64,000 nucleotides of DNA from JBBPYC01 sp965218765 (lineage in GTDB: Bacteria > Pseudomonadota > Gammaproteobacteria > Burkholderiales > Burkholderiaceae_C): NCBI GenBank assembly GCA_965218765.1, contig CBDCLU010000002.1, positions 1,798,001-1,862,000 on the forward strand, in the 5' to 3' direction. Every line of letters begins with the position of its first letter. The first letter of the stretch is position 1. Of the stretch, positions 51,000 to 60,454 are shown in pieces. The notes beneath the pieces are model-generated. The model had not been told where the DNA came from and ran no database searches. It saw nothing but the letters and a program-made list of their open reading frames with translations. A program made the position numbers and the translations under genes.

Positions 51000-51543
51000 G
51001 GCTTGAGCCTCAGCACCGACAGGTTGAACTGGCTGGCCAGCCGCGCCGGCTGATCCGGCCGCACGGTGCCGACCGACTGGATGTTGAGCCCGTCGATCAA
51101 AATTGCCGGCGTCTGGCGCGACAGCGCGACCAGCGCGGTCTGCAGCGCTGCCAGATCGCCTTCGAGGCGCACCATCAGCGGGATCCGGTCGAACTGCTTT
51201 TCATCGTTTGCAGGCAGCACCTGGCTGCTGACCAGTTGCAGGCCGGCGCTGGTGAACACGGTGCGCACGCGCTGCTGCGCATCGTTGCCGGCCTGGGTCA
51301 GGTCCTGCGCGGCGGCGTACGTGATTTCGCCGAGTTGCGCGCGCGCAGCGGCTTCGGCCTTGTCGAGCGCCTCGCGCCCGGCGACCAGACCGGCCAAGCG
51401 CGCATGGCGCGGCTCCAGTTCGGCGATGCGCTGTTCGGCGGCGTGCCGCAAGTCCAGCACATACAGGCCGAGCGCGAGCAGCGGCAGCAGCGCGAGCAAT
51501 GCGGCAGCAGCGAGCGCCAGACGTTCACGTCGCAACGCCTTTC

Positions 51544-51547
<4 letters not shown>
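50996..51547 (-). CDS. gspM: T2SS inner-membrane protein GspM
   Basis: 183 residues. Short basic N-terminus, one membrane helix (LALAAAALLALLPLLALGLYVL), a coiled-coil (about 35-75, with RIAELEPRHARLAGLVAGREALDKAEAAARAQL) and a ferredoxin-like C-terminal domain (about 95-175; VRLEGDLAALQTALVALSRQTPAILIDGLNIQS), the GspM/PilO arrangement. Overlaps gspL by 4 nt upstream and the GspC-like gene by 4 nt downstream. It forms the assembly platform with GspL, E and F. Family evidence is from architecture and position. Confidence 0.85.
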
Positions 51548-52719
<1,172 letters not shown>

Positions 52720-52939
52720 TGACCAATGAAATGAAGACCGACCGGGCGCATGACCCGGCGGAAGAAAGAAAGAAACAGCCCGGACCTTGCACCAGCAACA
52801 GGACCACGGGCAGGCGCCTGGCCCGCTGCAGGGAGGCGGGATTATCCGGCAGCACGACCAACCGGCAACGGGCGCATCGGTGCGAGCAGACCGGAAGGCT
52901 CGGGGCCTGCAACTGGTTTTAACACCCGTCTTCGAGGTC

Positions 52940-52959
52940 GCCTTAAGGCTTGCTTAAGC
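52940..52959. promoter_or_regulatory. Two adjacent palindromes in gspK-gspL gap
   Basis: GCCTTAAGGC (52940-52949) and GCTTAAGC (52952-52959) lie side by side, 3' of gspK (leftward) and upstream of gspL. Possible regulatory site for a gspL promoter or a transcript-end structure; no protein can be named. Confidence 0.3.
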
Positions 52960-52994
52960 GTTGCCGGCGCGCCACGCGGGCGACCCGATCCGCC

Positions 52995-53840
52995 CTACGT
53001 CCCGGTTGCCGTCTCGATCTGGCGCGACTGGCGAAAGGTCGTCCATGGCAAGCCCGTGCGCGCGGAAGCCCGCAGGTTCACGCTGCGTCCGATCAGCGCG
53101 AAGCCGCCGCCGGGCAGCGGCACGCGGGCGCGCAGACGGAAGCGGCTGCTCGGGCCGGCGTCGATGAAGCCGGCATCCAGCCCGGTGGTGTCGATGCCGG
53201 CGCGACCGGCGCCGCGCGCTGCCGCGATCGCCTGCGCCTTGCCCAGGTCACCGCCGGCCAGCACGATCAGCACCGGCAGCGGTGCAGCCAGCGGATTGAC
53301 CCGGCCGCTGCCGTTCAGGTCGGCCGTCACCAGCGGTGCAATGCGTGCATACAGCGGGTAGTCCACGCCCGGCACGCGCAGCAAATCTTCCGTTGCTTCA
53401 AAACCGATAGCGCGACCCTTAGCATCCTTGAGCGCCCGCGCCGTTTCCGTTGCAAAAGCAAGCGCATCGGCTGCGGCCGGCGCAAAGCCGCCCGCGACGC
53501 GAAAAAGCGCGGCCAGCAGCGCCGGCGGCGCTGCGTTGAGGTCGATCAGCCCATTGGCTGGCACCACTTCAACGCTGATCGGCGTGTTGGCGAAGCTGCC
53601 GTCGATGACCGACAGCGTGGCCGGCGGGGTTGGCAGCGCCGCCATCTGCTGCAGCACGAGTTCGATCGCCGCGCTGCCCAGGGCCTGCGCAACCACGCCC
53701 TGGCGCGTGGCCGAGACGATGCGCGCGTTGTCGCGCACCGCATGGCTCGCGCCGGTCACCAGCACCGCGAGCGCCGCCACGATCCACAGCACGGCGATCA
53801 GCACCATGCCGCGTGGCTTGGCAGTTGGGCGACGGCGCAT
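52995..53840 (-). CDS. gspK: T2SS minor pseudopilin GspK
   Basis: 281 residues from ATG 53840, the T of TGATG shared with the gspJ stop. Basic leader RRRPTAKPRG, then the hydrophobic MVLIAVLWIVAALAVLVTGA helix of a prepilin. GspK lacks Glu5, as is the rule (here Val-Leu-Trp in place). The body has saposin-like helices with PALLAALFRVAGGFAPAAADALAFATETARALKDAKG and FEATEDLLRVPGVD. Caps the pseudopilus tip with GspI and GspJ. An AT-richer patch codes for DAKGRAIGFEATED. A longer reading frame upstream is the gspJ antisense-like shadow and repeat. Confidence 0.9.
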   Translation of the reverse strand: MRRRPTAKPRGMVLIAVLWIVAALAVLVTGASHAVRDNARIVSATRQGVVAQALGSAAIELVLQQMAALPTPPATLSVIDGSFANTPISVEVVPANGLIDLNAAPPALLAALFRVAGGFAPAAADALAFATETARALKDAKGRAIGFEATEDLLRVPGVDYPLYARIAPLVTADLNGSGRVNPLAAPLPVLIVLAGGDLGKAQAIAAARGAGRAGIDTTGLDAGFIDAGPSSRFRLRARVPLPGGGFALIGRSVNLRASARTGLPWTTFRQSRQIETATGT

Positions 53841-54613
53841 CAGGAGGAAGCGCTGCCGCCGAACACGAAGCCGCCGTCGCCCCCGCCGCCATCGCTGCGC
53901 GGCAGCGTGCGCAGCGGAATCACCAGGTCCGGCCAGGCGCCGTCGCTGCTCACGATGCGCAGGTTCACGCGCTCCGGCAGTCGGTCCTCGAACGGCCAGC
54001 CGGGCGCCCATTGCGCCGGCATGGTGCGGCCGTTCTCGTAGCTGATGGAAAAACCGGCGACATCGGTCACCAGCGCCCGCGCGGTGGCGCCGGACCAATC
54101 CGGAAAACCCGGACCGTCTGCCCAGGGAATGAAGCGCAGCACCAGCGCGCGCCGGCCCGCCACTGGCTCCACGCCGAGCCTGAAAAAGGTACGGCCACCC
54201 GCGCCGTAGCGCGCCGGCATGATGCCGATCCAGGCGATTGTGTCCGGCGTGCCCGCGAACACCACGCGGCCGCCGGGCGTCTGCGCCTGCAGCGAATCCA
54301 CTTTTTGGGCCGCGACCTGCCCGAGCACGCTGCGCAAGAACGTGGTGGCCACACGAAAATCGTCGGACCGTGCCAGCCGCTGATCGATCTTCTCGCCGGC
54401 CTGGCCGACCGTGCGCAAGGCGCCGCTCAAGCCGAGCATCAACAGCGACAGCAGCACCAGCACGACCAGCATTTCCAGCAGCGTGAATCCAGGCTCTCCG
54501 ACAGCCTTCGCTCCCGTTGGTCGGCTCCCGGCTACCCCCCACCGGGGGCGGCGCCTGCGGCCCGGCAATGCCGGCTCCGCGGCCCCTGCTGGAATGGAGT
54601 GCGCCGTATTCAC
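53840..54613 (-). CDS. gspJ: T2SS minor pseudopilin GspJ with repeat-derived leader
   Basis: 257 residues from GTG 54613. The pseudopilin core starts at GEPG|FTLLEMLVVLVLLSLLMLGL with Glu5, then SGALRTVGQAG and a beta-rich body ending in GGFVFGGSASS. The usual leader is 6-10 residues; here it is 42, and residues ~6-36 (RRRRPRWGVAG among them) are encoded by the dispersed repeat at 54506-54598. No other plausible start codon lies between the repeat and the cleavage site. So the repeat seems to have replaced or displaced the original start. Overlaps gspK by 1 nt. Confidence 0.85.
   Translation of the reverse strand: MNTAHSIPAGAAEPALPGRRRRPRWGVAGSRPTGAKAVGEPGFTLLEMLVVLVLLSLLMLGLSGALRTVGQAGEKIDQRLARSDDFRVATTFLRSVLGQVAAQKVDSLQAQTPGGRVVFAGTPDTIAWIGIMPARYGAGGRTFFRLGVEPVAGRRALVLRFIPWADGPGFPDWSGATARALVTDVAGFSISYENGRTMPAQWAPGWPFEDRLPERVNLRIVSSDGAWPDLVIPLRTLPRSDGGGGDGGFVFGGSASS
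54506..54598 (+). repeat. Dispersed repeat, copy 2, inside the 5' end of gspJ
   Basis: Second copy of the element at 449-540, same orientation, about 10 mismatches over 92 bp by eye. It lies within the N-terminal coding part of gspJ, read in its antisense direction, and in frame. Confidence 0.8.
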
Positions 54614-54659
54614 CGAGCACGGTCCAATCTGACGACCTCGAACACCGACCCAGATTTTC

Positions 54660-55085
54660 TCATCGCGGTGCAGCCTCGAGCGGCGGCTTGCGCTCGGGTT
54701 TCAGGGTGGTCAGGTCGATCGTGCGGCGCCGGCCGTTGTCGTCCCACTGCACGCTTAAAGCGAGCTGATAAAGCGGCGGCACGGCCGGGCTGGCGGCGGC
54801 GGCGTTGGTCGGATACGGTGCGCTGCGCGCGCTCCAGGCAAAGCCGGCGGAGCGGCCCGCTTCGTTCCAGCCGCCGGGCGGCAGTGCATCGTACATCGCC
54901 AGCAGTGATTCAGCGAGTTCGCCGGCCTGCGTCACCCGTTCAATCTCTGCGACGTTGCTCGCGCTGCTGCCCGTGGCGCGGTAGAGCATGCCCAGCGCGA
55001 TGCCCATGATCGCGAATGCGACCAGCAGCTCCAGCAGCGAAAAGCCGCGCTGGGCAGGCCGCTTGAGTTGCCTGATCCGCTTCAC
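54660..55085 (-). CDS. gspI: T2SS minor pseudopilin GspI
   Basis: 141 residues. Prepilin signature RPAQRG|FSLLELLVAFAIMGIALGML (about 9-32) with Glu5, a helix with NVAEIERVTQAGELAESLLAMYDAL, and a small beta domain. Typical length for GspI (about 120-140). Initiates minor pseudopilin tip assembly with J and K. Its start overlaps the gspH stop by 4 nt and 46 nt separate its stop from gspJ. The leader is short and normal, in contrast to that of gspJ. Confidence 0.9.
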   Translation of the reverse strand: MKRIRQLKRPAQRGFSLLELLVAFAIMGIALGMLYRATGSSASNVAEIERVTQAGELAESLLAMYDALPPGGWNEAGRSAGFAWSARSAPYPTNAAAASPAVPPLYQLALSVQWDDNGRRRTIDLTTLKPERKPPLEAAPR

Positions 55086-55600
55086 GAGCCGAGGCCTTCC
55101 TGTTCGACCCGGCCGAACAGCCAGTCGACCCGCAGCCGCACGCCGGCGCCGGACGGGCGCACGATGTCGATGCTGCCACCGGTGGCGCCGCCGCCCGGCA
55201 GAAAGCGGATCGACGCGAGCCGGCCGGCCGTGATCTCCTGATTCGCCACCGTGGCACGCATCACGAGCGGCTCGGGCAGCCGGTGCACCGCGCCGCCCTC
55301 CACGCCGTAGCTGCGCGCTGCGGTATCGACGATGAAACGCACATCCGAGCCCAGGCTGGCGGCACGGGTGCGGGCATTGCGCATGTCGTTCACCATGGTG
55401 CGCACGCTGTCGCGGTATTGCGCCGCTTCGCGCAGCTTGCCGAACGCGATCGGCACCAGCGCGACCAGCACCGCGAGGATCGCGAACACCACGAGCAATT
55501 CGACCAGCGTGAAGCCGCGGGCGCGCCGCGGGCGCTGGCGCAGCGGATGGCGCAACCGACTACTTCGCGTTGCGGATGTCGGCGTTCTCACCTTCGCCAC
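55082..55600 (-). CDS. gspH: T2SS pseudopilin GspH
   Basis: 172 residues. Long basic leader (28 residues, many Arg/Pro) before G|FTLVELLVVFAILAVLVALVPIA with Glu5. Beta-rich C-terminal domain: FIVDTAARSYGVEGGAVHRLPEPLVM. ATG 55600 lies 41 nt inside the end of gspG, an unusually deep overlap, so a later non-ATG start may be used. 4-nt overlap with gspI downstream. Basic, long leader resembles class III-like or extended prepilin leaders. Confidence 0.85.
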   Translation of the reverse strand: MAKVRTPTSATRSSRLRHPLRQRPRRARGFTLVELLVVFAILAVLVALVPIAFGKLREAAQYRDSVRTMVNDMRNARTRAASLGSDVRFIVDTAARSYGVEGGAVHRLPEPLVMRATVANQEITAGRLASIRFLPGGGATGGSIDIVRPSGAGVRLRVDWLFGRVEQEGLGS

Positions 55601-56006
55601 CCGGCGCGCCGTCGGCCCCCAGCGACGTGATCTCGATGGTGCCGCCCGGGCCGGAGCCGTTGTAGCGGTATGGCCGGCTCCACGGGTCGGTCGGCACCGC
55701 GCCGCCTTTCAGGTACGGGCCGGCCCAGCCGTTCGCACTGCCCGGTTTGGTGACCAGCGCGGCCAGCCCTTCCTCGGTGGTCGGATAGCGGCCCACGTCG
55801 AGCTTGAAGATCTCGAGCGACTTGTCCAGATCCGCGATCTGTACGGCAGCCGTCTTCGATTTGGCACCACCCAGCTGCCCCAGCACGCGCGGGCCGACCA
55901 AGCCGGCCAGCAACGTCAGGATGGCCAGCACGACCAGCAGTTCGATCAGCGTGAAGCCACGCGAGCGGATCGGGCCGCGCTTGAGGGCGAAAGATGCAAT
56001 TTTCAT
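55560..56006 (-). CDS. gspG: T2SS major pseudopilin GspG
   Basis: 148 residues. The leader MKIASFALKRGPIRSRG is cleaved before FTLIELLVVLAILTLLAGLVGPRV, followed by the major-pilin hallmarks DLDKSLEIFKLDVGRYPTTEEGLAALV, GPYLKGG, DPWSRPYRY and IEITSLGADGAPGGEGENADI, the calcium-binding loop with Asp residues. It builds the pseudopilus shaft. 11 nt after gspF. Best-conserved gene in the operon. Confidence 0.95.
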   Translation of the reverse strand: MKIASFALKRGPIRSRGFTLIELLVVLAILTLLAGLVGPRVLGQLGGAKSKTAAVQIADLDKSLEIFKLDVGRYPTTEEGLAALVTKPGSANGWAGPYLKGGAVPTDPWSRPYRYNGSGPGGTIEITSLGADGAPGGEGENADIRNAK

Positions 56007-56017
56007 TGGAAAAAATT

Positions 56018-57286
56018 TTATACGGCGAGGTCGTTGACCGACAGGATGCCGAGCAGGATGGAGACGATGATGCTCGCGATCAGGATGCCCAGCACGAGGA
56101 TCAGCACGGGTTCGACCAGGGTCAGCGAGCGCTTGATGCCGGTCTCGACCTCGCGGTTCAGGATGGTGGCCAGCTCCAGCATCATCGCGCCGATGCGGCC
56201 GGTTTCCTCCCCCACGCGCACGAGGTTGATCGCGAGCGGCTCGAAGATCTGCGTGGCGATCATCGCCTGCACCACCTTGCTGCCTTCCTTCACGGCCGGT
56301 GCGATGGATTCGAGCCGCTTGCGCAGGCGCAGGTTGGCGACCGTCTCGCTCGCGATGCGCAGCGCGGCCAGCATCGGCACGCCATTGCCGAGCAAGGTGC
56401 CCAGCGACCGCGCGAACAGCGTGAGCTGATACTTCAACATCAGCCCGCCGATGATCGGCATGCGCAGCACCAGCGCCTGCCACCAGTCGCGCCCGGCCGG
56501 TGACCGAAACCAGCGCATCAGCAGCCAGATGACGAGCGCCACGCCCGCGCCGATCCAGAGGCCGTAGTCGGTGAACGCCCGGCCCGCGAGCATCACAATG
56601 CGCGTGGGCAGCGGCAGCGCATCGCCCATGTCGGTGAACAGTTTTTCGAACTGCGGCACCACGAAGCCGAGCATCGCGATCACCGACAGCACCGCGACGC
56701 CGAGCAGGATCATCGGGTAGATGGTCGCGGACACCACGCTCTCGCGCAGCGCGCGCAGCCGCTCCAGATGTTCGACCAGCCGGGTCAGCACTTCGGACAA
56801 CTGGCCGCTGGCTTCACCGGAGCGCACCATGTTGATGTAGAAATCACCGAACAGCTCGCGCTCGCGGCCCAGTGCCTTGCTGAACGGCACGCCGCCCTTC
56901 ACGTCATCGAGCACCTGCTGCAGCAGCTTGCCGACCGATGGCTTGGCTGCCATCTCGATCAGCACGCGCAGCGCATTGTCGAGCGCCAGCCCGGCGCGCA
57001 GCATGATCGCGAGTTCGGCGGTGAACGCGAGCACATCCTTGCGATCGACCGGCGCGCGTGCGGCGCGGCCGGTGGCCGTCGCGCGGTGCGGCATCACGGC
57101 CGCCTGCGCGCCGGACTTCTTCACCGTGCTGGCCCAGCCGCTCGCCTGCGCGGCTCCTTCGATGCGGATCGGCGTCAGGCCGCGGTCGCGCAGCTGTTTC
57201 AGGACGACCAGATTGTTGTCCGCGTCGCTGTGGCCTTCGAGCACGTCGCCGTTGCTCTGCGCCGCGCGCCAGACGAACTCAGCCAT
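56018..57286 (-). CDS. gspF: T2SS inner-membrane platform protein GspF
   Basis: 422 residues from ATG 57286 (8-nt overlap with gspE). Two GspF repeats, each with hydrophobic ends: LAFTAELAIMLRAGLALDNALRVL, GVPFSKALGRERELFGDFYINMVRSGEASGQLSEVLTRLVEHLERLR, then YPMILLGVAVLSVIAMLGFVVPQF, and in the second LTLFARSLGTLLGNGVPMLAALRIA, LVRVGEETGRIGAMMLELATIL and SLTLVEPVLILVLGILIASIIVSI. Three to four membrane helices. Anchors the ATPase and pseudopilin assembly. Confidence 0.93.
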   Translation of the reverse strand: MAEFVWRAAQSNGDVLEGHSDADNNLVVLKQLRDRGLTPIRIEGAAQASGWASTVKKSGAQAAVMPHRATATGRAARAPVDRKDVLAFTAELAIMLRAGLALDNALRVLIEMAAKPSVGKLLQQVLDDVKGGVPFSKALGRERELFGDFYINMVRSGEASGQLSEVLTRLVEHLERLRALRESVVSATIYPMILLGVAVLSVIAMLGFVVPQFEKLFTDMGDALPLPTRIVMLAGRAFTDYGLWIGAGVALVIWLLMRWFRSPAGRDWWQALVLRMPIIGGLMLKYQLTLFARSLGTLLGNGVPMLAALRIASETVANLRLRKRLESIAPAVKEGSKVVQAMIATQIFEPLAINLVRVGEETGRIGAMMLELATILNREVETGIKRSLTLVEPVLILVLGILIASIIVSILLGILSVNDLAV

Positions 57287-59003
57287 CGTTCTGGTCCTGT
57301 GTGACGCGCAGCAGTTCGTCCAGGCTGGTGGTGCCGGCTGCCACCTTGCGCAGACCGTCTTCATAGAGCGTCAGCATGCCGGCCTGCATCGCACGGGACT
57401 GCAGCGCGCCGGCATCGAGGTTGTCCAGGATCGCGCGGCGCATCGGCTCATCGAGGATCAGCAGTTCGTGGATGCCGGTGCGGCCCTGGTAGCCGCTGTC
57501 GCGGCACTGCGCACAACCGACCGCCTGATAGATCACGGGATCGTCACCACAGAAACGCCGCAGGCCGGTCTCATCCAGCAGCTCGGCCGGCGGCTGGTAC
57601 GGCGCCTTGCAATGCGGACACAGCCGCCGCACCAGCCGCTGCGCGAGCACCGCGTTCACGGCCGAGGTGATCAGGTAGCGCTCGACGCCCATGTCCTGCA
57701 TCCGCACGATCGCGCTGGCCGCTGTGTTCGTATGCAAAGTTGATAGCACGAGGTGACCGGTGAGCGCCGACTGCACCGCGATTTGAGCCGTTTCCCCATC
57801 GCGCATCTCGCCGATCATGATGATGTCGGGGTCCTGCCGCAGGATCGAGCGCAGCGCGTTCGCAAACGACAGCCCGATCTGCGGGTGCACCTGGATCTGG
57901 TTGATGCCTTCGAGCTGGTACTCGACCGGGTCTTCCACCGTGATGATCTTGTTCGCGTCGGCGTCGATCTTGGACAGGCCCGCATACAGAGTGGTGGTCT
58001 TGCCGGAGCCGGTCGGGCCGGTCACGAGCACGATGCCGTGCGGGCGTTGCAGCAACGCGTTGAAGCGCTCGAAGTTGTCGCGCGCGAAGCCCATGTCTTC
58101 CAGGCTGAAGCGCACGCTCGCGCGGTCCAGCACGCGCATCACGACGCTCTCGCCGTGCACGGTCGGGACCGTGGAGACCCGCAGATCGAGTTCGCGGCCC
58201 TTCAACCGCGTCTTGATGCGGCCGTCCTGCGGCAGCCGGCGCTCGGCGATGTCCAGATGCGCGAGCAGCTTGACTCGCGAACTGACCGCGGCGCTGTGCT
58301 TCGGCGGCACCGGTTCGGCCGATGAGATCACGCCATCCACCCGATACCGCACGTGCAGCCCATCGTCGAACGGCTCCAGATGAATGTCGGATGCGCGCAG
58401 CTCGATCACCTTGCCGATGATTGCGTTGACGAGGCGGATCACGGGCGCTTCACTCGCCAAGTCCTTCAGGTGCTCGACGAAATCACCGGAGTCCTGGCTG
58501 TCGAACGCGCCGTCCGCCGCATCGGCTTCCGTGCTCGATTCGAGCGCATGGGTCAGCGCCTTGTCGATGTCGGCTTCGAGCGCGAGCCACGGATGGATGT
58601 CCAGGCCGGTGGTCAGGCGCAGCGCTTTCAGCAGGAATGCGTCCTGCGGCACCGCCATCGCGACTTCGAGCTGGCTGCCGTGCCGGCGCAGCGGATAGAC
58701 GCTGTGCGTGCGCAGGAATTCTGGCAGCAGGCCATCGACTTCCGGCGCCACCGCAGGGAAATCGTTGCTGCTCGCCAGCGGTAGATCGAGCTGCTGCGAC
58801 AGGATTTGCATCACGTCCGGGTCCGACACCAGACCCAGGCTGACGAGCACGCGGCCGAGCCGCCCACCCATCTGCTGCTGCGCCGATAGCGACCGCTCCA
58901 AGTCGCGCGCGCTGAGCTTGCCGGCGCGCAGCAGCAACTCGCCCAAGCGCGGACGGGCGGACAACCCTTGCGGCGGGTCGATGAGGGAAGGAACGGCCGA
59001 CAT
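57279..59003 (-). CDS. gspE: T2SS ATPase GspE
   Basis: 574 residues. N1E/MshEN-like domain (about 15-150), then the ATPase: IRLVNAIIGKVIELRASDIHLEPF, LDLRVSTVPTVHGESVVMRVLDR (Arg-rich), Walker A GPTGSGKTTTLYAGL (about 345), ASP box, Walker B IIMIGEMRDGETA, LVLSTLHTN, and the zinc-binding CPHCKAPYQPP ... CAQCRDSGYQGR tetracysteine. Powers pseudopilus assembly. ATG 59003 follows a 108-nt intergenic region that should hold the operon promoter. Conserved HLVLSTLHT is encoded by an AT-rich patch. Confidence 0.96.
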   Translation of the reverse strand: MSAVPSLIDPPQGLSARPRLGELLLRAGKLSARDLERSLSAQQQMGGRLGRVLVSLGLVSDPDVMQILSQQLDLPLASSNDFPAVAPEVDGLLPEFLRTHSVYPLRRHGSQLEVAMAVPQDAFLLKALRLTTGLDIHPWLALEADIDKALTHALESSTEADAADGAFDSQDSGDFVEHLKDLASEAPVIRLVNAIIGKVIELRASDIHLEPFDDGLHVRYRVDGVISSAEPVPPKHSAAVSSRVKLLAHLDIAERRLPQDGRIKTRLKGRELDLRVSTVPTVHGESVVMRVLDRASVRFSLEDMGFARDNFERFNALLQRPHGIVLVTGPTGSGKTTTLYAGLSKIDADANKIITVEDPVEYQLEGINQIQVHPQIGLSFANALRSILRQDPDIIMIGEMRDGETAQIAVQSALTGHLVLSTLHTNTAASAIVRMQDMGVERYLITSAVNAVLAQRLVRRLCPHCKAPYQPPAELLDETGLRRFCGDDPVIYQAVGCAQCRDSGYQGRTGIHELLILDEPMRRAILDNLDAGALQSRAMQAGMLTLYEDGLRKVAAGTTSLDELLRVTQDQNDG

Positions 59004-59111
59004 GGCGGGGAATTGAAAGCGTTGGTGAAGAAGGTGTATCAGGGAATTGTGATGCCACTGCGGGCATGCGCAAACGCGGTGTTCGTGCGATTCATATCCG
59101 CTGCTGCCGGG

Positions 59112-59891
59112 TCAGCGCAGCGCGGCTTGCGCCCGTTTAAAGTCGCGATACGCCGCCGAATTCCACAACCGCAGCAGACTGCGCACATGCCACAGCAGAT
59201 GCTGCGCACTGCGCCGTGTCGCGCGGTTGCCTTCATGCAGTACCTGAGCCGCATCGACCCGAACCACGCGCCAGCCTGCGAGCTTCATCCGGATGCACAG
59301 ATCGACGTCCTCGCAATACATGTGATAGCGGCTGTCGAAGCCGCCGAGCTCGGCGAACACCGTTGTGGGAAACACCAGAAACGCCGCATTCACCCAGTCC
59401 GGCGCCGCTCCGGCGTCCCCCTGTGGCTTTGCTTTCGCATAGCGTCGCAGCAGCGCCAGCGGCGTCGGCAGACGACGTTCATGATCTTGCGGTTGCCCGC
59501 TTAAGCCAATCTGAACCGGATAGGCGCAGCCGACGTCGGCGGCCCCGAGCGCATCGACCAACGGCGTGAGCGGGTCGTCGATCAGGCGAACGTCGGGATT
59601 GATGACCGCAAAATGCTCGCTGGCCATATGCGACCGGTCGATCGCGAACGCGGCGTTGTGATTGGCGGCGAACCCGGCGGGCCGTGCGTTCGCAAGCGTG
59701 ATCAATTCAAAAGGCCAGGTCCCGCCGTCGAGTTGCTGCTGCAGCGCAAGCTCGGGTTGGTTCAGCGTGACCAGCACGCGCCGCACGAAGCCGCTTTGCA
59801 GCCCCGCAAGTTGTGCGACAAGCGCCACGACCTGGGCGCCGTGCCCGTGGCTCACGATCGAGATCGTGAGGCTGCCGCTGCCGAAAGCCAC
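59112..59891 (-). CDS. Family 2 glycosyltransferase (rhamnosyltransferase-like)
   Basis: 259 residues. GT-A fold reminiscent of bacterial rhamnosyltransferases: SLTISIVSHGHGAQVVALV, GFAANHNAAF (the typical N-x-G-x-A-x-x-N pattern variant), AVINPDVRLIDDPL (DXD-like Asp-Val-Arg) and WVNAAFLVFPTTVFAELGGFDSRYHMYCEDVDLCIRMKLAGW with the catalytic Glu-Asp. No membrane helix. Located 11 nt after rfbC, so it likely transfers the L-rhamnose that these genes make (inference). Confidence 0.85.
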   Translation of the reverse strand: MAFGSGSLTISIVSHGHGAQVVALVAQLAGLQSGFVRRVLVTLNQPELALQQQLDGGTWPFELITLANARPAGFAANHNAAFAIDRSHMASEHFAVINPDVRLIDDPLTPLVDALGAADVGCAYPVQIGLSGQPQDHERRLPTPLALLRRYAKAKPQGDAGAAPDWVNAAFLVFPTTVFAELGGFDSRYHMYCEDVDLCIRMKLAGWRVVRVDAAQVLHEGNRATRRSAQHLLWHVRSLLRLWNSAAYRDFKRAQAALR

Positions 59892-59902
59892 TGCCTGATC
59901 GT

Positions 59903-60454
59903 TCAGCCGGAGAACGTTTCAGCGTTTGCGAACCGCACGCCCTGCGCGTCCTTGGCAGACAGGCTCGGCGCGCTGCCCACATCGGGCCATTCGATGCCGA
60001 GCTGCGGATCGTTCCAGGCGATGCAGCGTTCATGCTGCGGCGCGTAGTAGTCGGTCGTCTTGTAGAGAAACTCGGTGCCGTCCTGCAGCACCAGAAAGCC
60101 GTGCGCAAAGCCAGGCGGCACCCAGAGTTGGCGATGAGACTGGTCGTCCAGCTGCACGCCGACCCATCGGCCGAACGTGTCCGAGCCGCGCCGCAGATCG
60201 ACTGCAACATCGAACACGGCGCCGCGCACCACACGCACCAGCTTGCCCTGGGCCTGCTCGATCTGGTAGTGCAGGCCACGCAGCACGCCCCTGGCGCTTT
60301 TCGAATGGTTGTCCTGCACGAAATCGACCTGCAGGCCGGTGGATTCGGCAAAAGCTTTTTCGTTGTACGACTCGAAGAAAAAGCCACGCGCGTCACCGAA
60401 CACGCGCGGCTCGATCAGCAGCACGTCGGGGATGCGCGTCGGCGTGACCTTCAC
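59903..60454 (-). CDS. rfbC: dTDP-4-dehydrorhamnose 3,5-epimerase
   Basis: 183 residues, cupin fold. Catalytic elements: RGLHYQ with the active-site His (about 63), FDVAVDLRRGS with the acidic residue, GFAHGFLVLQDGTEFLYKTTDYY with Tyr (about 135-140), and PQLGIEWPD near the C-terminus. Epimerises C3 and C5 of the 4-keto sugar, third step to dTDP-L-rhamnose. Overlaps rfbA by 4 nt. Length standard. Confidence 0.96.
   Translation of the reverse strand: MKVTPTRIPDVLLIEPRVFGDARGFFFESYNEKAFAESTGLQVDFVQDNHSKSARGVLRGLHYQIEQAQGKLVRVVRGAVFDVAVDLRRGSDTFGRWVGVQLDDQSHRQLWVPPGFAHGFLVLQDGTEFLYKTTDYYAPQHERCIAWNDPQLGIEWPDVGSAPSLSAKDAQGVRFANAETFSG

Noticed and set aside
48559..51006. 815-codon + strand frame across gspD, gspC and the gap
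   Set aside because: Spans several real genes on the other strand; low-complexity Ser/Arg/Gly.
52995..54620. 541-codon frame suggesting a GspK-GspJ fusion
   Set aside because: Upstream of 53840 it is an alternate frame of gspJ; GspK has its own ATG with prepilin leader.
57720..57760. AT-rich patch in gspE as a recombination scar or inserted element
   Set aside because: Encodes the invariant LSTLHT motif in frame; a codon-choice oddity alone is not enough.
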